Assembly: GCA_026391805.1 (NCBI GenBank)
Contig: JAPLDJ010000002.1
Span: 1-35,673 of the forward strand
Direction of reading: 5' to 3'
Source of the DNA: Bacteroidota bacterium
GTDB taxonomy: Bacteria; Bacteroidota; Bacteroidia; Bacteroidales; FEN-979
DNA: 35,673 bases
The stretch's first letter is position 1, and every line of letters starts with the position of its first letter. Shown here in pieces: positions 5,586 through 14,054 of the stretch. The notes below the pieces were generated by a model, which was not told where the DNA came from, ran no database searches, and saw only the letters and a program-made list of their open reading frames with translations. Position numbers and translations under genes: made by a program.

Positions 5586-7546
5586 GTTGATTGTTGTTGT
5601 GACTTTAAAATGTCTGCAGGTATGGAATACACGTTCATGGCGGCATCCCTGACAAAATCCTTCATCTGCTGTTTTACAACCGTACGCGGCAGTAAAGGAG
5701 TTTCATTATTGTCTGAAGCGGAGCGCCTGTCTTCTGAAGTCTCTTTTTTCCTTGCGATTTTATCCAGGACGTTAATCAACGTGTCAACTTCCGCTTCTCT
5801 GTTTTCGATACCAATGCTTACCCTGAGGATCCCGGGCAGGTTTATCATCGGGAAAAAGGTCAGGAGAATGTGCTGAAAACTCTCCAGTCCATGGCCTACA
5901 TGAAGAATGTGCTTGACCAGCAGGTGAGCACAGTGGCAACCATATCGCACACCGATTCCTCCTCTCATTGCCAGTTCCCCGGCCAGCCGGTCGGGCATGA
6001 TCCCTTTCAGCGAAAAGACAATGACGCCGCCCTTTTGAGCGAACCTTTCCGAATCCGGATCTTTTATCCCATACATCCTGAGACCGGGGATCTGTGCAAG
6101 ACCGAGCAATGCCCGCCTTGTCAATGCCTGTTCTTCCCCGCGGATCACATCCATCCCGATCCGCTGTAAAAGAACCAGCGCCTTGCCCAATGCAGCAATC
6201 CCCCCGGCGTTTTCTTCGCCGGACGTTTGGATCAGCTCCAGTTCGGTGGAGTTGGAATTAAGCAGTCCCTTTTTAACCACCAGCACTCCGCAGCCGAATG
6301 GTGCGTAAACCTTATGGGCAGAGAAGGCAAGATAGTCAATCCCGCATTTTTCCATCTCGGCCTTGCGGTGAGCTATCAGCTGTGCAGCATCAACCAGCAG
6401 GCGTGCCCCATATTGGTGAACGATCCGGCTGACCTCCATAAGGTCGTTGTAGATGCCGAGAACGTTTGAACATCCGCTCACAGCCACCAGCTTTATCCTT
6501 TTTTTGCCATACACAGACTCCTTGTTGTATGCATTTAAAAGCGAATCCAGCTCCTTCAGATCGATAACGCCATCGTCATCTATCGACAACCGGATCAGCG
6601 AATGGCGGGGAACCATCCGCCATGGCAGATCGTTTGAGGAGTGTTCGAGGAGCGTGCTGAGCAAAACAGGTTCGGTGTCCTGATCAGGCTCACGGCCAAT
6701 GCTTTCGGCTACCAGGTTGATTGCTTCGGTAGTGTTTGAAGTAAAGATCAGATCATAGGCATCCGGTGGGGCGCCAAGCGCTCCTGCACAAATGGACCTG
6801 ACCTCATGGATGATCTCTTTCTGCACCCGTTCCGGCTGACGCCATGTCTGGCAGACGGCATTCCAGACCGAAGTGAATGTGGGAGTGCTGGCGGCATTGT
6901 CGAGGTTTATATAGGGTATGGCACCTTCCATTGTTGGAACGTTGACATTACGACCAATATGGGTTTGCCGGAGTTCATCCAGCAACTCTCGTCCCGCGTA
7001 TTTCTCAAGTTCGTTATGGAACAGGATTTCTCCGGCCTCCTCTGTTTCAGCGTTCAGATCCTTAAAGATGTCTTGTCCATACGGCCTGATCATCTGCAAT
7101 GCCTTTGCAAATGCGATGATGTTGATGATGGCAGGCGTACCGGCCTCAAACCTGTCAGGTGCACCGGCCCACATGACCCAGCCGGGGGCAATAAGCTTTG
7201 TCGTCCCTCCGCCGGTTTGAAAAGGAGTTCCTTTGGGCAATGCTTTTTTTCTGACAGCCAGTGCTCTTAAACCCAGTGGCAGGCCAATGTCCCGGCTTGA
7301 TAAACTATGATAACTTTCCGGATCAAGTTGAGCCGTCAGAGCCGCTGCTCTTGCCGGCGTGCAAAAGATGACAATGTACCTGCTTTTATCCAGGCCAAGG
7401 TATTCAAGGATAATCTCCCTGGCCTGCTCAAACAGATGTGTTGACACCATCGAGTTGTGCCCGCTTCCCCGGTGAACATTGGAATAAGTCTCTAATGCTG
7501 CATGAACTCCGCGTTCCAGCTCTGCAAAGGCTTCAGTTTTATTCAT
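5582..7546 (-). CDS. Class V aminotransferase, duplicated and internally shortened N-terminal half (cysteine desulfurase-like)
   Basis: A 654-residue PLP enzyme of the SufS/class V aminotransferase fold, far longer than the usual ~400. Residues about 210-615 form a complete domain: H302, D386 (VDAAQ), PLP lysine K412 (AFSAHKVYAPFG), and C537/C539 in RYGCHCAH where SufS has its catalytic Cys. Residues 1-200 repeat only the two ends of the same fold: YSNVHRGSGHNS (21-32) like the family N-terminus, then GGGTTK and FEAGTPAI (112-140) like the family's FEAGTP segment, with the PLP-lysine core missing. The halves may build a shared active site. Sulfur mobilisation is plausible, but no suf genes are adjacent. 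First gene of a pair with the EF-hand gene. Confidence 0.8.
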   Translation of the reverse strand: MNKTEAFAELERGVHAALETYSNVHRGSGHNSMVSTHLFEQAREIILEYLGLDKSRYIVIFCTPARAAALTAQLDPESYHSLSSRDIGLPLGLRALAVRKKALPKGTPFQTGGGTTKLIAPGWVMWAGAPDRFEAGTPAIINIIAFAKALQMIRPYGQDIFKDLNAETEEAGEILFHNELEKYAGRELLDELRQTHIGRNVNVPTMEGAIPYINLDNAASTPTFTSVWNAVCQTWRQPERVQKEIIHEVRSICAGALGAPPDAYDLIFTSNTTEAINLVAESIGREPDQDTEPVLLSTLLEHSSNDLPWRMVPRHSLIRLSIDDDGVIDLKELDSLLNAYNKESVYGKKRIKLVAVSGCSNVLGIYNDLMEVSRIVHQYGARLLVDAAQLIAHRKAEMEKCGIDYLAFSAHKVYAPFGCGVLVVKKGLLNSNSTELELIQTSGEENAGGIAALGKALVLLQRIGMDVIRGEEQALTRRALLGLAQIPGLRMYGIKDPDSERFAQKGGVIVFSLKGIMPDRLAGELAMRGGIGVRYGCHCAHLLVKHILHVGHGLESFQHILLTFFPMINLPGILRVSIGIENREAEVDTLINVLDKIARKKETSEDRRSASDNNETPLLPRTVVKQQMKDFVRDAAMNVYSIPADILKSQQQST

Positions 7547-7582
7547 TTCTTGTCGCTGTATTGCTTTTTGAAATTCTTACTG

Positions 7583-7614
7583 CAAAGATGTTCATACGCT
7601 TTTTCAATTCCAAA
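7583..7614 (-). promoter_or_regulatory. Promoter of the aminotransferase/EF-hand pair
   Basis: On the minus strand TTTG (7614-7611), a 20-base spacer and CATCTTTG (7590-7583; consensus TAnnTTTG with one change) lie 36 bases upstream of the ATG. Confidence 0.55.
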
Positions 7615-7675
7615 CAACTTTTTGTACTCTTTATTCGTGAAACTTCAATTATAAGAACGCAGTGAATAAAAATGG

Positions 7676-7683
7676 TATTTTTG
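7676..7683 (+). promoter_or_regulatory. Possible -7 element of the propeller gene
   Basis: TATTTTTG fits TAnnTTTG and lies 27 bases before the ATG at 7711. No TTG/TTTG was found at the right distance upstream, so this is tentative. Confidence 0.35.
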
Positions 7684-7710
7684 AGCTAATAATTGACTTA
7701 TCCTTCCTGA

Positions 7711-9123
7711 ATGAAAATAAGGAATAGTATAAAACTATTTTTCTTTGTTGCCATTGCTTCCGGCACTCTGTCTGTTTTCGCAAACACTACAGTTCACCTC
7801 GTACATGCACCTGCAGGCAGCAATGTCCCTGATGTTATTATGGACAAAGATGGCGTTCTGCATATGGTATATGCCCAAAATCAAAATGCCTATTATATCC
7901 GTTCATCTGATAATGGTACGACATTTTCTTCACCGGTCAGGGTGAATTCATCCGGTACGGTTGAATATAAGATGGGAGAAAGGGGGCCGAAATTAGCTGT
8001 TGGTGACGATGGAGTAATCCATGTTGCATGGATGGATCACTGGTCCGCGGGGGTAAATGTTTATGCAAGATATACGCGAAGTCTCGACGGTGGCAATACA
8101 TTTGAAAACCTGAAAACGGTTTCTGCCACATCCGGCGTCGACGGGGTGACGGTTGCTGCAGACGGAAACAGCCATGTAGTATTGTTCTGGCATACGATGG
8201 TTCCCTTGCAGACACAAGTCCCCCAGGCCACATGGATCCATTTTTCAAGGTCGGCGGATAATGGCATCAGCTTCTCCGCTGATACGAATGTGATGATCAA
8301 CAACCACAATGGCCTGGCATGTTCGATGTGCATGACCCGGGCAAGGTTTGGAATTGACGGCAATGTATACCTTGCATTCAGATCAGCACAAAACAGCATC
8401 CGTGATTTTTATGTTCTTAAGGGAAATCCTGCCGGTAATAATTTTACAGCCGTCCGGGTGAACAATGATAACTGGAACATCAACTATTGTCCCATGGTAG
8501 GTCCTGAACTGGAAGCTGACAATACCGGCCGGCAGTTCTGCGCATTTATGAGCAATTACCATGTCTATTGGGCGATCTCGGATCCGGGAGTGAATGCTTT
8601 TACGCAACATGTCGCAACGCCTTTAAACGAACAGGATGAGATCTTTCCCACCGCGATCCCGAATAATGCAGGACAGGTGCTGTTCCTTTGGCAGGTTGGC
8701 CCTATGTCGGTAACCGACAGTGCTGTCGTGAAATGGGCTGTTTACGATACCAATGGAACATATACCGGTCAGCAGGGAATTGCGGGAAAGACATCATCAG
8801 GAACAAAAGCCACTGCATTTACCGGCACCGACGGTAATTTTTACATTGTTATAAATACGGATTTCATTGCTTCAACTGGAGACGATCCGGCTTTATTAAC
8901 TATCAGTGTTTTTCCCAATCCGGCAAATGATCTGATAAGGATCACAGGTATCACTGAAGAAACGGAAATAAAGATATTTAATCTTTCCGGTGACCTGGTT
9001 TTTGAGGGGGAAGCGTCCCGGGACTTAAATATCAACGTTTCCCGGTTTACACCTGGCATTTACACGGTACTCCTGAAGAATCACAAAACCAGGATAGCCA
9101 GGAGTTTCTTGATCAGCAGATGA
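7711..9123 (+). CDS. Secreted Asp-box (BNR/sialidase-like) beta-propeller with T9SS sorting domain
   Basis: A 470-residue exported protein. A signal peptide covers about residues 1-25. Three Asp-box motifs (SxDxGxxF) are visible: SSDNGTTF at 65-72, SLDGGNTF at 124-131 and SADNGISF at 181-188, the mark of sialidase/BNR propellers. Residues about 396-470 are a type A T9SS C-terminal domain (VFPNPAND, then GIYTVLL, basic end), so it should cross the outer membrane and be cell-attached or released. I see no sialidase arginine triad with certainty, so it may be a binding propeller. It stands alone between divergent and co-directional neighbours. Confidence 0.8.
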   Translation: MKIRNSIKLFFFVAIASGTLSVFANTTVHLVHAPAGSNVPDVIMDKDGVLHMVYAQNQNAYYIRSSDNGTTFSSPVRVNSSGTVEYKMGERGPKLAVGDDGVIHVAWMDHWSAGVNVYARYTRSLDGGNTFENLKTVSATSGVDGVTVAADGNSHVVLFWHTMVPLQTQVPQATWIHFSRSADNGISFSADTNVMINNHNGLACSMCMTRARFGIDGNVYLAFRSAQNSIRDFYVLKGNPAGNNFTAVRVNNDNWNINYCPMVGPELEADNTGRQFCAFMSNYHVYWAISDPGVNAFTQHVATPLNEQDEIFPTAIPNNAGQVLFLWQVGPMSVTDSAVVKWAVYDTNGTYTGQQGIAGKTSSGTKATAFTGTDGNFYIVINTDFIASTGDDPALLTISVFPNPANDLIRITGITEETEIKIFNLSGDLVFEGEASRDLNINVSRFTPGIYTVLLKNHKTRIARSFLISR

Positions 9124-9238
9124 CAACTTTTGCCCTTTCAAACAAAGCAGTTGCACCAAAAAAAGAAGCCATGCAGCAGCAACTCTTGAAAATTCAGAAA
9201 ATCAGTGATAATGAACAAATAAATAACCTTTGATACCA

Positions 9239-9943
9239 GTGGAAAAAACAGATAATTATTTAGCAATACATTATATTCAAAGAAGTAACTGGCTTCGGGC
9301 AGCAGTCCTGGGAGCAAATGATGGAATTTTATCAACGGCCAGTCTTGCCATAGGTATTGCGGCAGCGAGTAGTTCCAGAGAACCTGTTGTGTTGGCCGCT
9401 CTCGCCGGATTAGTTGCCGGTGCTTTATCAATGGCTGCAGGAGAGTATGTATCAGTCAGCTCACAAACGGACGTCGAAAAGGCGGATATTCTGCGTGAAA
9501 AGCAGGAATTAATTGAAATGCCTGAGATTGAATTGCAACGACTGGCTGAAATTTATGAAAAAAAAGGATTGAAAAGAGAAACTGCATTAACAGTTGCAAT
9601 AGAATTGACCGAACATGATGCATTGGGCGCACATATGAAAGATGAATTGGGGCTTAATGAAATAAGTCAGGCTAAACCAATTCAAGCTGCTCTTGCTTCG
9701 GGCACATCTTTTACAGTGGGAGGAATACTTCCTCTTTCGGCAACCCTTTTTCTGCCTTTAAATAATATGGAATACTATCTTTATGCTTTCGCAATAATAT
9801 TCCTCGTTATACTTGGGGGAATAGCGGCAAAAACCGGCGGTTCAGGTATAATGAAGGCGATCGTAAGGATTACATTCTGGGGTACTGTCGCTATGGGTTT
9901 AACTGCTTTGGTAGGATATTTATTTGGAGTGAGTGTAAGATAA
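9239..9943 (+). CDS. VIT1/CCC1-family transporter (iron/manganese)
   Basis: A 234-residue membrane protein of the VIT1/CCC1 family, which moves Fe2+ or Mn2+. The N-terminal signature RSNWLRAAVLGANDGILSTA and the following GALSMAAGEYVSVSSQ are family hallmarks. A central acidic helical segment rich in Glu (about 75-125) corresponds to the metal-binding region, and three more hydrophobic segments follow. I chose GTG 9239 because it gives the usual MEK...YLAIHYIQRSNWLR start. TTG 9230 is the only alternative before an in-frame stop. Direction of transport cannot be told. Confidence 0.88.
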   Translation: MEKTDNYLAIHYIQRSNWLRAAVLGANDGILSTASLAIGIAAASSSREPVVLAALAGLVAGALSMAAGEYVSVSSQTDVEKADILREKQELIEMPEIELQRLAEIYEKKGLKRETALTVAIELTEHDALGAHMKDELGLNEISQAKPIQAALASGTSFTVGGILPLSATLFLPLNNMEYYLYAFAIIFLVILGGIAAKTGGSGIMKAIVRITFWGTVAMGLTALVGYLFGVSVR

Positions 9944-10356
9944 TTGGAATATTAAACTACACAGTATAATCAGTAGATAATTGCTTACACGGAAAACCTG
10001 AGGTTTTCAATACAGGTTTCCGCTATCTTATTCAGATCGGGTTTCATTTCTGAAAAAGGATAGCAGGTTAATTGTTCATGCTGAATTTCTATTACTTTCC
10101 GATGCAGAAAATTGACAGGGCTTTCCCCATCTCATTTTAAAACTCTTTAGCGCATAAGACACAACCACAGGGAAAATGTGTGAATGATGTAAATTTTTCC
10201 CAAAGTTTTGTAATGCTTTCTGAAATTAACGGACTCACCTTTGTACCGTGAAAATCCATTCACAAATTAATTTTAAAAAATGCTTTAGAAGTTTTCTTTA
10301 TTGCGCATGATTCTGCTTTTCATTGATCATTTATTCTCGCCGTAAATTATGAACAA
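9944..10356. other. 413-base spacer upstream of yihY-like gene
   Basis: No gene seen. A perfect hairpin GAAAACC-TGA-GGTTTTC at 9992-10008 may end the VIT1-like transcript, although no T tract follows. From 10177 to 10243 lies the direct-repeat promoter described separately, which leaves a 5' leader of roughly 105 bases before the next gene. Confidence 0.5.
10176..10243 (+). promoter_or_regulatory. Direct-repeat promoter, copy 1 (yihY-like gene)
   Basis: AATGTGTGAATGATGTAA begins at 10175. The half-site TGATGTAA starts at 10185 and TTTTGTAA at 10206, a spacing of 21 bp. The second half-site ends 22 bp before CACCTTTG (10236-10243), a -7 element with C in place of the first T. The same geometry recurs before doxX and patatin. 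A weak -7 plus upstream repeats suggests an activator-dependent promoter. Confidence 0.65.
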
Positions 10357-11250
10357 ATGTTGAAAAATATTTTGTCCCTTTTGAAAGTCGCATTTAAAGG
10401 ATGGTGGTCAAAAGACCCGTTTCGCGAAAGTGCAGTGATAGCATATTACTCGATTTTTTCTTTACCTGGATTGCTGGTGGTCACCGTAACATTCGCCGGA
10501 TATTTTTTTGGACGCGATGTGGTGAATAAGCATATCACAGATCAAATCACATCCATGTTAGGGACGGAGACAGCCATTCAGATCCAGAACATGATTGTGC
10601 AGGCAAGCAGGATACAGAATTCTGTTTGGTTAACTGTAATCGGGTTGGTTATAATTATTATTGGTGCAACAGGAGTGTTTGCTCAATTCCAGCAATCATT
10701 AAATATCATTTGGGAAGTCAAGGTCGATACCACCAAGTCGGGTATTTGGAACGTGATCAAGGTTCGGTTGTTTTCCTTTGGGCTGATCGTGGCCATCGCG
10801 TTTCTGCTCATAGTTTCGCTGGTAGTCTCTGCAATGTTATCGGCATTTGGAATCTGGATTTCAAATCATTTTTCTGATTCGTTTCTTGTTGTTTTACAGG
10901 TGGTTAATTTCATTTTTTCCTTTATAATCATTGCTGTACTATTTGCACTGATGTTCAAAATATTTCCGGATGCCAAAATCAAATGGAAGGACGTATGGAT
11001 CGGCTCATTCCTTACTGCCTTTCTTTTTGAGATTGGTAAAGTTGGTCTGGGTTTATACTTCTCAAAAGCAGACCCAGGTGTAGGATATGGTGCCGCTGGT
11101 TCGGTCATTTTAATTTTACTTTGGGTTTCTTATTCTTCCATGTTGGTTTTGTACGGTGCAGAATTTACACACGCTTATTCCGTAAGGAATTCAGGCAAAG
11201 TAATTCCTACGGAAATTGCCAATAAAGATATTCCGCAAAAAGCCAATTAG
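10357..11250 (+). CDS. YihY/BrkB-family inner-membrane protein
   Basis: A 297-residue protein with six predicted membrane segments, the layout of the YihY/BrkB (formerly called RNase BN) family. The opening FKGWWSKDPFRESAVIAYYS and the late GxxLYFSKADPGVGYGAAGS...LLWVSYSSMLVLYGAE regions are typical of the family. Its biochemical function is unsettled. ATG at 10357. It lies downstream of direct-repeat promoter copy 1, which links it to the DoxX and patatin genes in one likely regulon. Confidence 0.85.
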   Translation: MLKNILSLLKVAFKGWWSKDPFRESAVIAYYSIFSLPGLLVVTVTFAGYFFGRDVVNKHITDQITSMLGTETAIQIQNMIVQASRIQNSVWLTVIGLVIIIIGATGVFAQFQQSLNIIWEVKVDTTKSGIWNVIKVRLFSFGLIVAIAFLLIVSLVVSAMLSAFGIWISNHFSDSFLVVLQVVNFIFSFIIIAVLFALMFKIFPDAKIKWKDVWIGSFLTAFLFEIGKVGLGLYFSKADPGVGYGAAGSVILILLWVSYSSMLVLYGAEFTHAYSVRNSGKVIPTEIANKDIPQKAN

Positions 11251-11431
11251 ATAATATACATAAATGTCAGATCATGGCTGAAGGCCGGAAAATTGTGGGT
11301 AAGAATGTCACCTGTGGTGGTATGCGGCTCACCACTTATTTCCATCTGTTTCGAAACGAACCGCTACTTACCCTGACCCTTTATGCTGAATATGAAGACC
11401 TGAATGGGGCAGCTTATGAATACCCTCCCAA

Positions 11432-11499
11432 ATGTGTGAATGATGTAAACTTTTTCAAAAATCATGTAACACAATTCATGACAATTTGGATGACTTTTG
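11432..11499 (+). promoter_or_regulatory. Direct-repeat promoter, copy 2 (doxX gene)
   Basis: The same AATGTGTGAATGATGTAA block starts at 11431. Half-sites TGATGTAA (11441) and TCATGTAA (11462) are 21 bp apart. GACTTTTG (11492-11499) follows after exactly 22 bp and fits nAnnTTTG. The predicted transcript starts about 45 bases before the doxX ATG. Confidence 0.65.
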
Positions 11500-11551
11500 T
11501 TGAGGGTAAGAAAACCGTTAAACCAATAAGGATCCATTAAAATCATAACCA

Positions 11552-11974
11552 ATGAAACCGACCATGTTTATGGCAAGGTACGAGGCGCAAATCTATGCCG
11601 CATTCCGCATTGTTGCAGGATTTCTTTTTCTCTGGCATGGATCGCAAAAGCTGTTCGGTTTCCCGCCGGCAGGACATGAAATACCCGCCTACATCATGTT
11701 TATTGCAGGCCCGGTAGAGTTCTTCGGCGGCCTGCTGATCCTGGTGGGTCTTTGGACCCCCTGGGTGGCGTTTGTATGCAGCGGCGAGATGGCTTTTGCC
11801 TACTGGTCGGTACACGGTGACGGTACCCACCAGTTACTCCCGCTTTTGAATGGCGGCGAACTGGCAGTGATTTACTGCTTTCTGTTTTTGTACATCGCAT
11901 CGAAGGGATCCGGTTTGTTCAGCATTGATCGTTTTCTTGAAAAGCGAAGCCAAAACCGACATCAGGATAACTGA
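11552..11974 (+). CDS. DoxX-family membrane protein
   Basis: A 140-residue four-helix membrane protein of the DoxX family (FRIVAGFLFLWHGSQKLFGF near the N-terminus, then GPVEFFGGLLILVGLWTP, both family marks). DoxX-like proteins are tied to redox and membrane stress; the exact reaction is unresolved. It has its own copy of the direct-repeat promoter. Its last ~100 bases are duplicated as a broken fragment at 13243-13347, downstream of the patatin gene. Confidence 0.85.
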   Translation: MKPTMFMARYEAQIYAAFRIVAGFLFLWHGSQKLFGFPPAGHEIPAYIMFIAGPVEFFGGLLILVGLWTPWVAFVCSGEMAFAYWSVHGDGTHQLLPLLNGGELAVIYCFLFLYIASKGSGLFSIDRFLEKRSQNRHQDN

Positions 11975-12026
11975 CGGCTGAATCTATGGTCAAAGAAATC
12001 TTTTAACCTAAAATACAAAATTCAAA

Positions 12027-12257
12027 ATGAAAATTTTTTTAGACAAAACTGAATCAAGTACCGAAAGTACATATTCAATCGGGGAAAAAAGCGCTGCTGT
12101 TGTTTCAAAAGAAAATGCGAATGACACATTTACTGGTTTCAGATCTAATGTGGTAAATGAACAGATGAAAGAGACAAATAATGAAGACCCGAGAATGCTT
12201 TTACTGAATGCCATGCATCAGTATGAATGTAAATTGATGCGGGAATTCACCGAATGA
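12027..12257 (+). CDS. Small hydrophilic protein of unknown function
   Basis: A 76-residue Ser/Glu/Asn-rich protein with no signal peptide or membrane segment. I do not recognise a family. It begins with ATG 52 bases after the doxX stop on the same strand and ends before the patatin promoter, so it could be the second gene of the doxX transcript. Coding is plausible but not proven: composition is low in hydrophobics and no ribosome site is clear. Confidence 0.4.
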   Translation: MKIFLDKTESSTESTYSIGEKSAAVVSKENANDTFTGFRSNVVNEQMKETNNEDPRMLLLNAMHQYECKLMREFTE

Positions 12258-12374
12258 GGAGTTTGCCCCTAGAAGGGATACAAATCAATACACACATTTC
12301 AGAATGAAGGATGCCACTTCTGTTTACGTCATACACGCCCATACTCAAAAAAATAAGTGTACTGACGTTTGAGA

Positions 12375-12442
12375 ATGTGTGAATCATATAACTCTTTCCA
12401 CTAATTGTGTAATGTTAAAGATAACCAAATGAAGAACCTTTG
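12375..12442 (+). promoter_or_regulatory. Direct-repeat promoter, copy 3 (patatin gene)
   Basis: AATGTGTGAATCATATAA starts at 12374. Half-sites TCATATAA (12384) and TTGTGTAA (12405) are 21 bp apart, and AACCTTTG (12435-12442) follows the second after exactly 22 bp. The predicted start near 12449 lies downstream of the TTG codon at 12440, so it supports GTG 12470 as the patatin start. Confidence 0.62.
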
Positions 12443-12469
12443 TTCAGGTGTAATAAATTCATTGTCGCG

Positions 12470-13216
12470 GTGAAAAAAAAATATTTTGTATTGTCCGGCG
12501 GAGGTTGTCGTGGGTTTGCCCATCTCGGGGCAGTAAAAGCCCTGGAGGAAAGCGGTATTTATCCTTCCGGAATCTCAGGCACAAGTTCAGGCGCCATTGC
12601 CGGGGCATTTTTAGCCAATGGTTTTTCACCTGATGAGATCAAAGAGATCTTTCTTGAAAAACTAAAATTAAACATGCTCTCCCGGAACGAGTTTAAGCTG
12701 GGACTGATATCAATGAAAAATATAAGGATATTTTTACAGAAAAATTTACGTTACAAAAAATTCGAAGATCTTCCGATCCCTTTTTATGCGACTTCAACCA
12801 GTTTTGCAGATGGCAGCCAGCACATATTTAATCGTGGAAATATCATTGATGCAATTATTGCTTCCTGTTCCATTCCTGTTTTGTTTCCGCCAGTGTTAAT
12901 TCATGGCAGGCCTTTCGTTGACGGCGGCCTATCCAATAATTTGCCGATAGAGCCATTCGGTGACAACAAAAAGAATATCGTTTGTATTCATGTCAATCCG
13001 ATAAAATCATTTAAACCCGGAGAGAGTGTTTTTAATGTCATGGACAGGGCAATGCATTTAAGTTTTCGGGAAAAGGTTAACCGGTCCGCTGATGGTTGCT
13101 TTTTATTCATTGAGCCAAAGGAATTAGACCGGTATGGACTTTTCGACATTGACAAAATCCGGGAAATATTTGATGTCGGCTATGGTTTTACGAAGAAACT
13201 GTTAAAGCATCCCTGA
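12470..13216 (+). CDS. Patatin-like phospholipase
   Basis: A 248-residue single-domain patatin (RssA/NTE-like). From the GTG start used here, the oxyanion hole GGGCRG lies near residues 10-15, the nucleophile elbow is G-T-S39-S-G and the dyad partner is D151 in DGGLSNN. Both catalytic residues are present, so lipid acyl hydrolase activity is expected. It has no signal peptide and should act at the inner face of the cytoplasmic membrane. The start GTG 12470 gives the usual KKKYFVLSGGG opening and lies just after the predicted transcription start. Confidence 0.85.
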   Translation: MKKKYFVLSGGGCRGFAHLGAVKALEESGIYPSGISGTSSGAIAGAFLANGFSPDEIKEIFLEKLKLNMLSRNEFKLGLISMKNIRIFLQKNLRYKKFEDLPIPFYATSTSFADGSQHIFNRGNIIDAIIASCSIPVLFPPVLIHGRPFVDGGLSNNLPIEPFGDNKKNIVCIHVNPIKSFKPGESVFNVMDRAMHLSFREKVNRSADGCFLFIEPKELDRYGLFDIDKIREIFDVGYGFTKKLLKHP

Positions 13217-13242
13217 TAAACCACTGAACACCGGGAGGATGG

Positions 13243-13347
13243 GTATATTAATCTACTGCTTTCTGTTTTTATTTATCGCATCCCGGGGTTCCGGTTTGTA
13301 AGCATTGATCGTTTCCTGGAAAAGCGAAGACAAAACCGGATAATTAA
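13243..13347 (+). pseudogene. Fragment of the doxX 3' end
   Basis: About 100 bases from roughly 13250 to 13347 match the end of the doxX gene (11870-11971): both read TACTGCTTTCTGTTTTT, then TCCGGTTTGT, then AGCATTGATCGTTT and GGAAAAGCGAAG-like stretches. A one-base loss after GGTTTGT (TTCAGC to AAGC) creates an immediate TAA and a frameshift. It is a partial duplication or the scar of a second doxX copy, not a working gene. Confidence 0.75.
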
Positions 13348-13394
13348 CTAAAAATTTTCATGCAGGGAAAACATATATAGGGAAAACATTTTAC

Positions 13395-13402
13395 TAACTT
13401 TG
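13395..13402 (+). promoter_or_regulatory. -7 element of the small T9SS protein gene
   Basis: TAACTTTG is an exact TAnnTTTG match 16 bases before the ATG at 13419. No good -33 TTG at the right distance was seen. Confidence 0.45.
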
Positions 13403-13418
13403 AAAAAAATCCGGTAAA

Positions 13419-14054
13419 ATGAAAAAAATGAAACCTGCATTGATTGCTGTCAGCATTCTTCTGTCCATGCTCCCATTCACTCTGCCTGCTCAGTGGAGTA
13501 CAGATCCTGCAATGAACAACCTCATCTCGGGCCTTTCCGGCGATCCCGGCCCGTATCACCTGGTTGATGGGACCCTCGCCGGTACCATTACCCTCAGCGG
13601 CGGTACAGGTAATGTCACCCAGGTGCTGGTCCAGGCAAGCTCGTATACGACAAACCCGGATGCGTCGGGTTATTATTCCATGGTAGTGCCGTCCGGTACC
13701 TATACGGTGACCGCTTCCCTCGCCGGGTATACATCCGCATCGCAAATAGTTATCGTGACGCCCGCCAATATAACGACGGTTAACCTGACCCTGAACAGCA
13801 CGGTCGGAGAGGAGGCCATCCATGCCCCGGGGCTGACCGTTTTTCCAAATCCCACAGCAGGGATGCTGAACTTTGTTTCGGCCGAACCCATCAACCGGAT
13901 TGATGCGATGAATTCCATAGGTGAGCTGATCTTTTCCCTGGATCCGGCAGCATCTGAATACAGGGCGGACCTGTCATCCTGCCCGGCCGGGATCTATTAC
14001 CTGGTTATCAAAACCGCAAGTAAAACCTATATCCGCAAGGTTATCAGGAACTGA
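13419..14054 (+). CDS. Secreted carboxypeptidase-regulatory-like protein with T9SS sorting domain
   Basis: A 211-residue exported protein. A signal peptide covers residues 1-25 (ending LPAQ). One carboxypeptidase-regulatory-like beta-sandwich lies at about 48-128, with the typical DASGYYSMVVPSGTYTVTAS pattern. A T9SS type A sorting domain fills about 140-211 (VFPNPTAGML, AGIYYLVIK, basic tail). With no catalytic domain it is probably an adhesive or structural surface protein. Confidence 0.8.
   Translation: MKKMKPALIAVSILLSMLPFTLPAQWSTDPAMNNLISGLSGDPGPYHLVDGTLAGTITLSGGTGNVTQVLVQASSYTTNPDASGYYSMVVPSGTYTVTASLAGYTSASQIVIVTPANITTVNLTLNSTVGEEAIHAPGLTVFPNPTAGMLNFVSAEPINRIDAMNSIGELIFSLDPAASEYRADLSSCPAGIYYLVIKTASKTYIRKVIRN

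Noticed and set aside
11274-11540. 88-codon plus-strand frame after yihY-like gene
   Set aside because: It runs straight through the direct-repeat promoter of doxX, and its sequence resembles no protein family I know.
12440-12469. TTG 12440 as patatin start
   Set aside because: It overlaps the predicted -7 element, upstream of the expected transcription start; GTG 12470 gives the usual family N-terminus.
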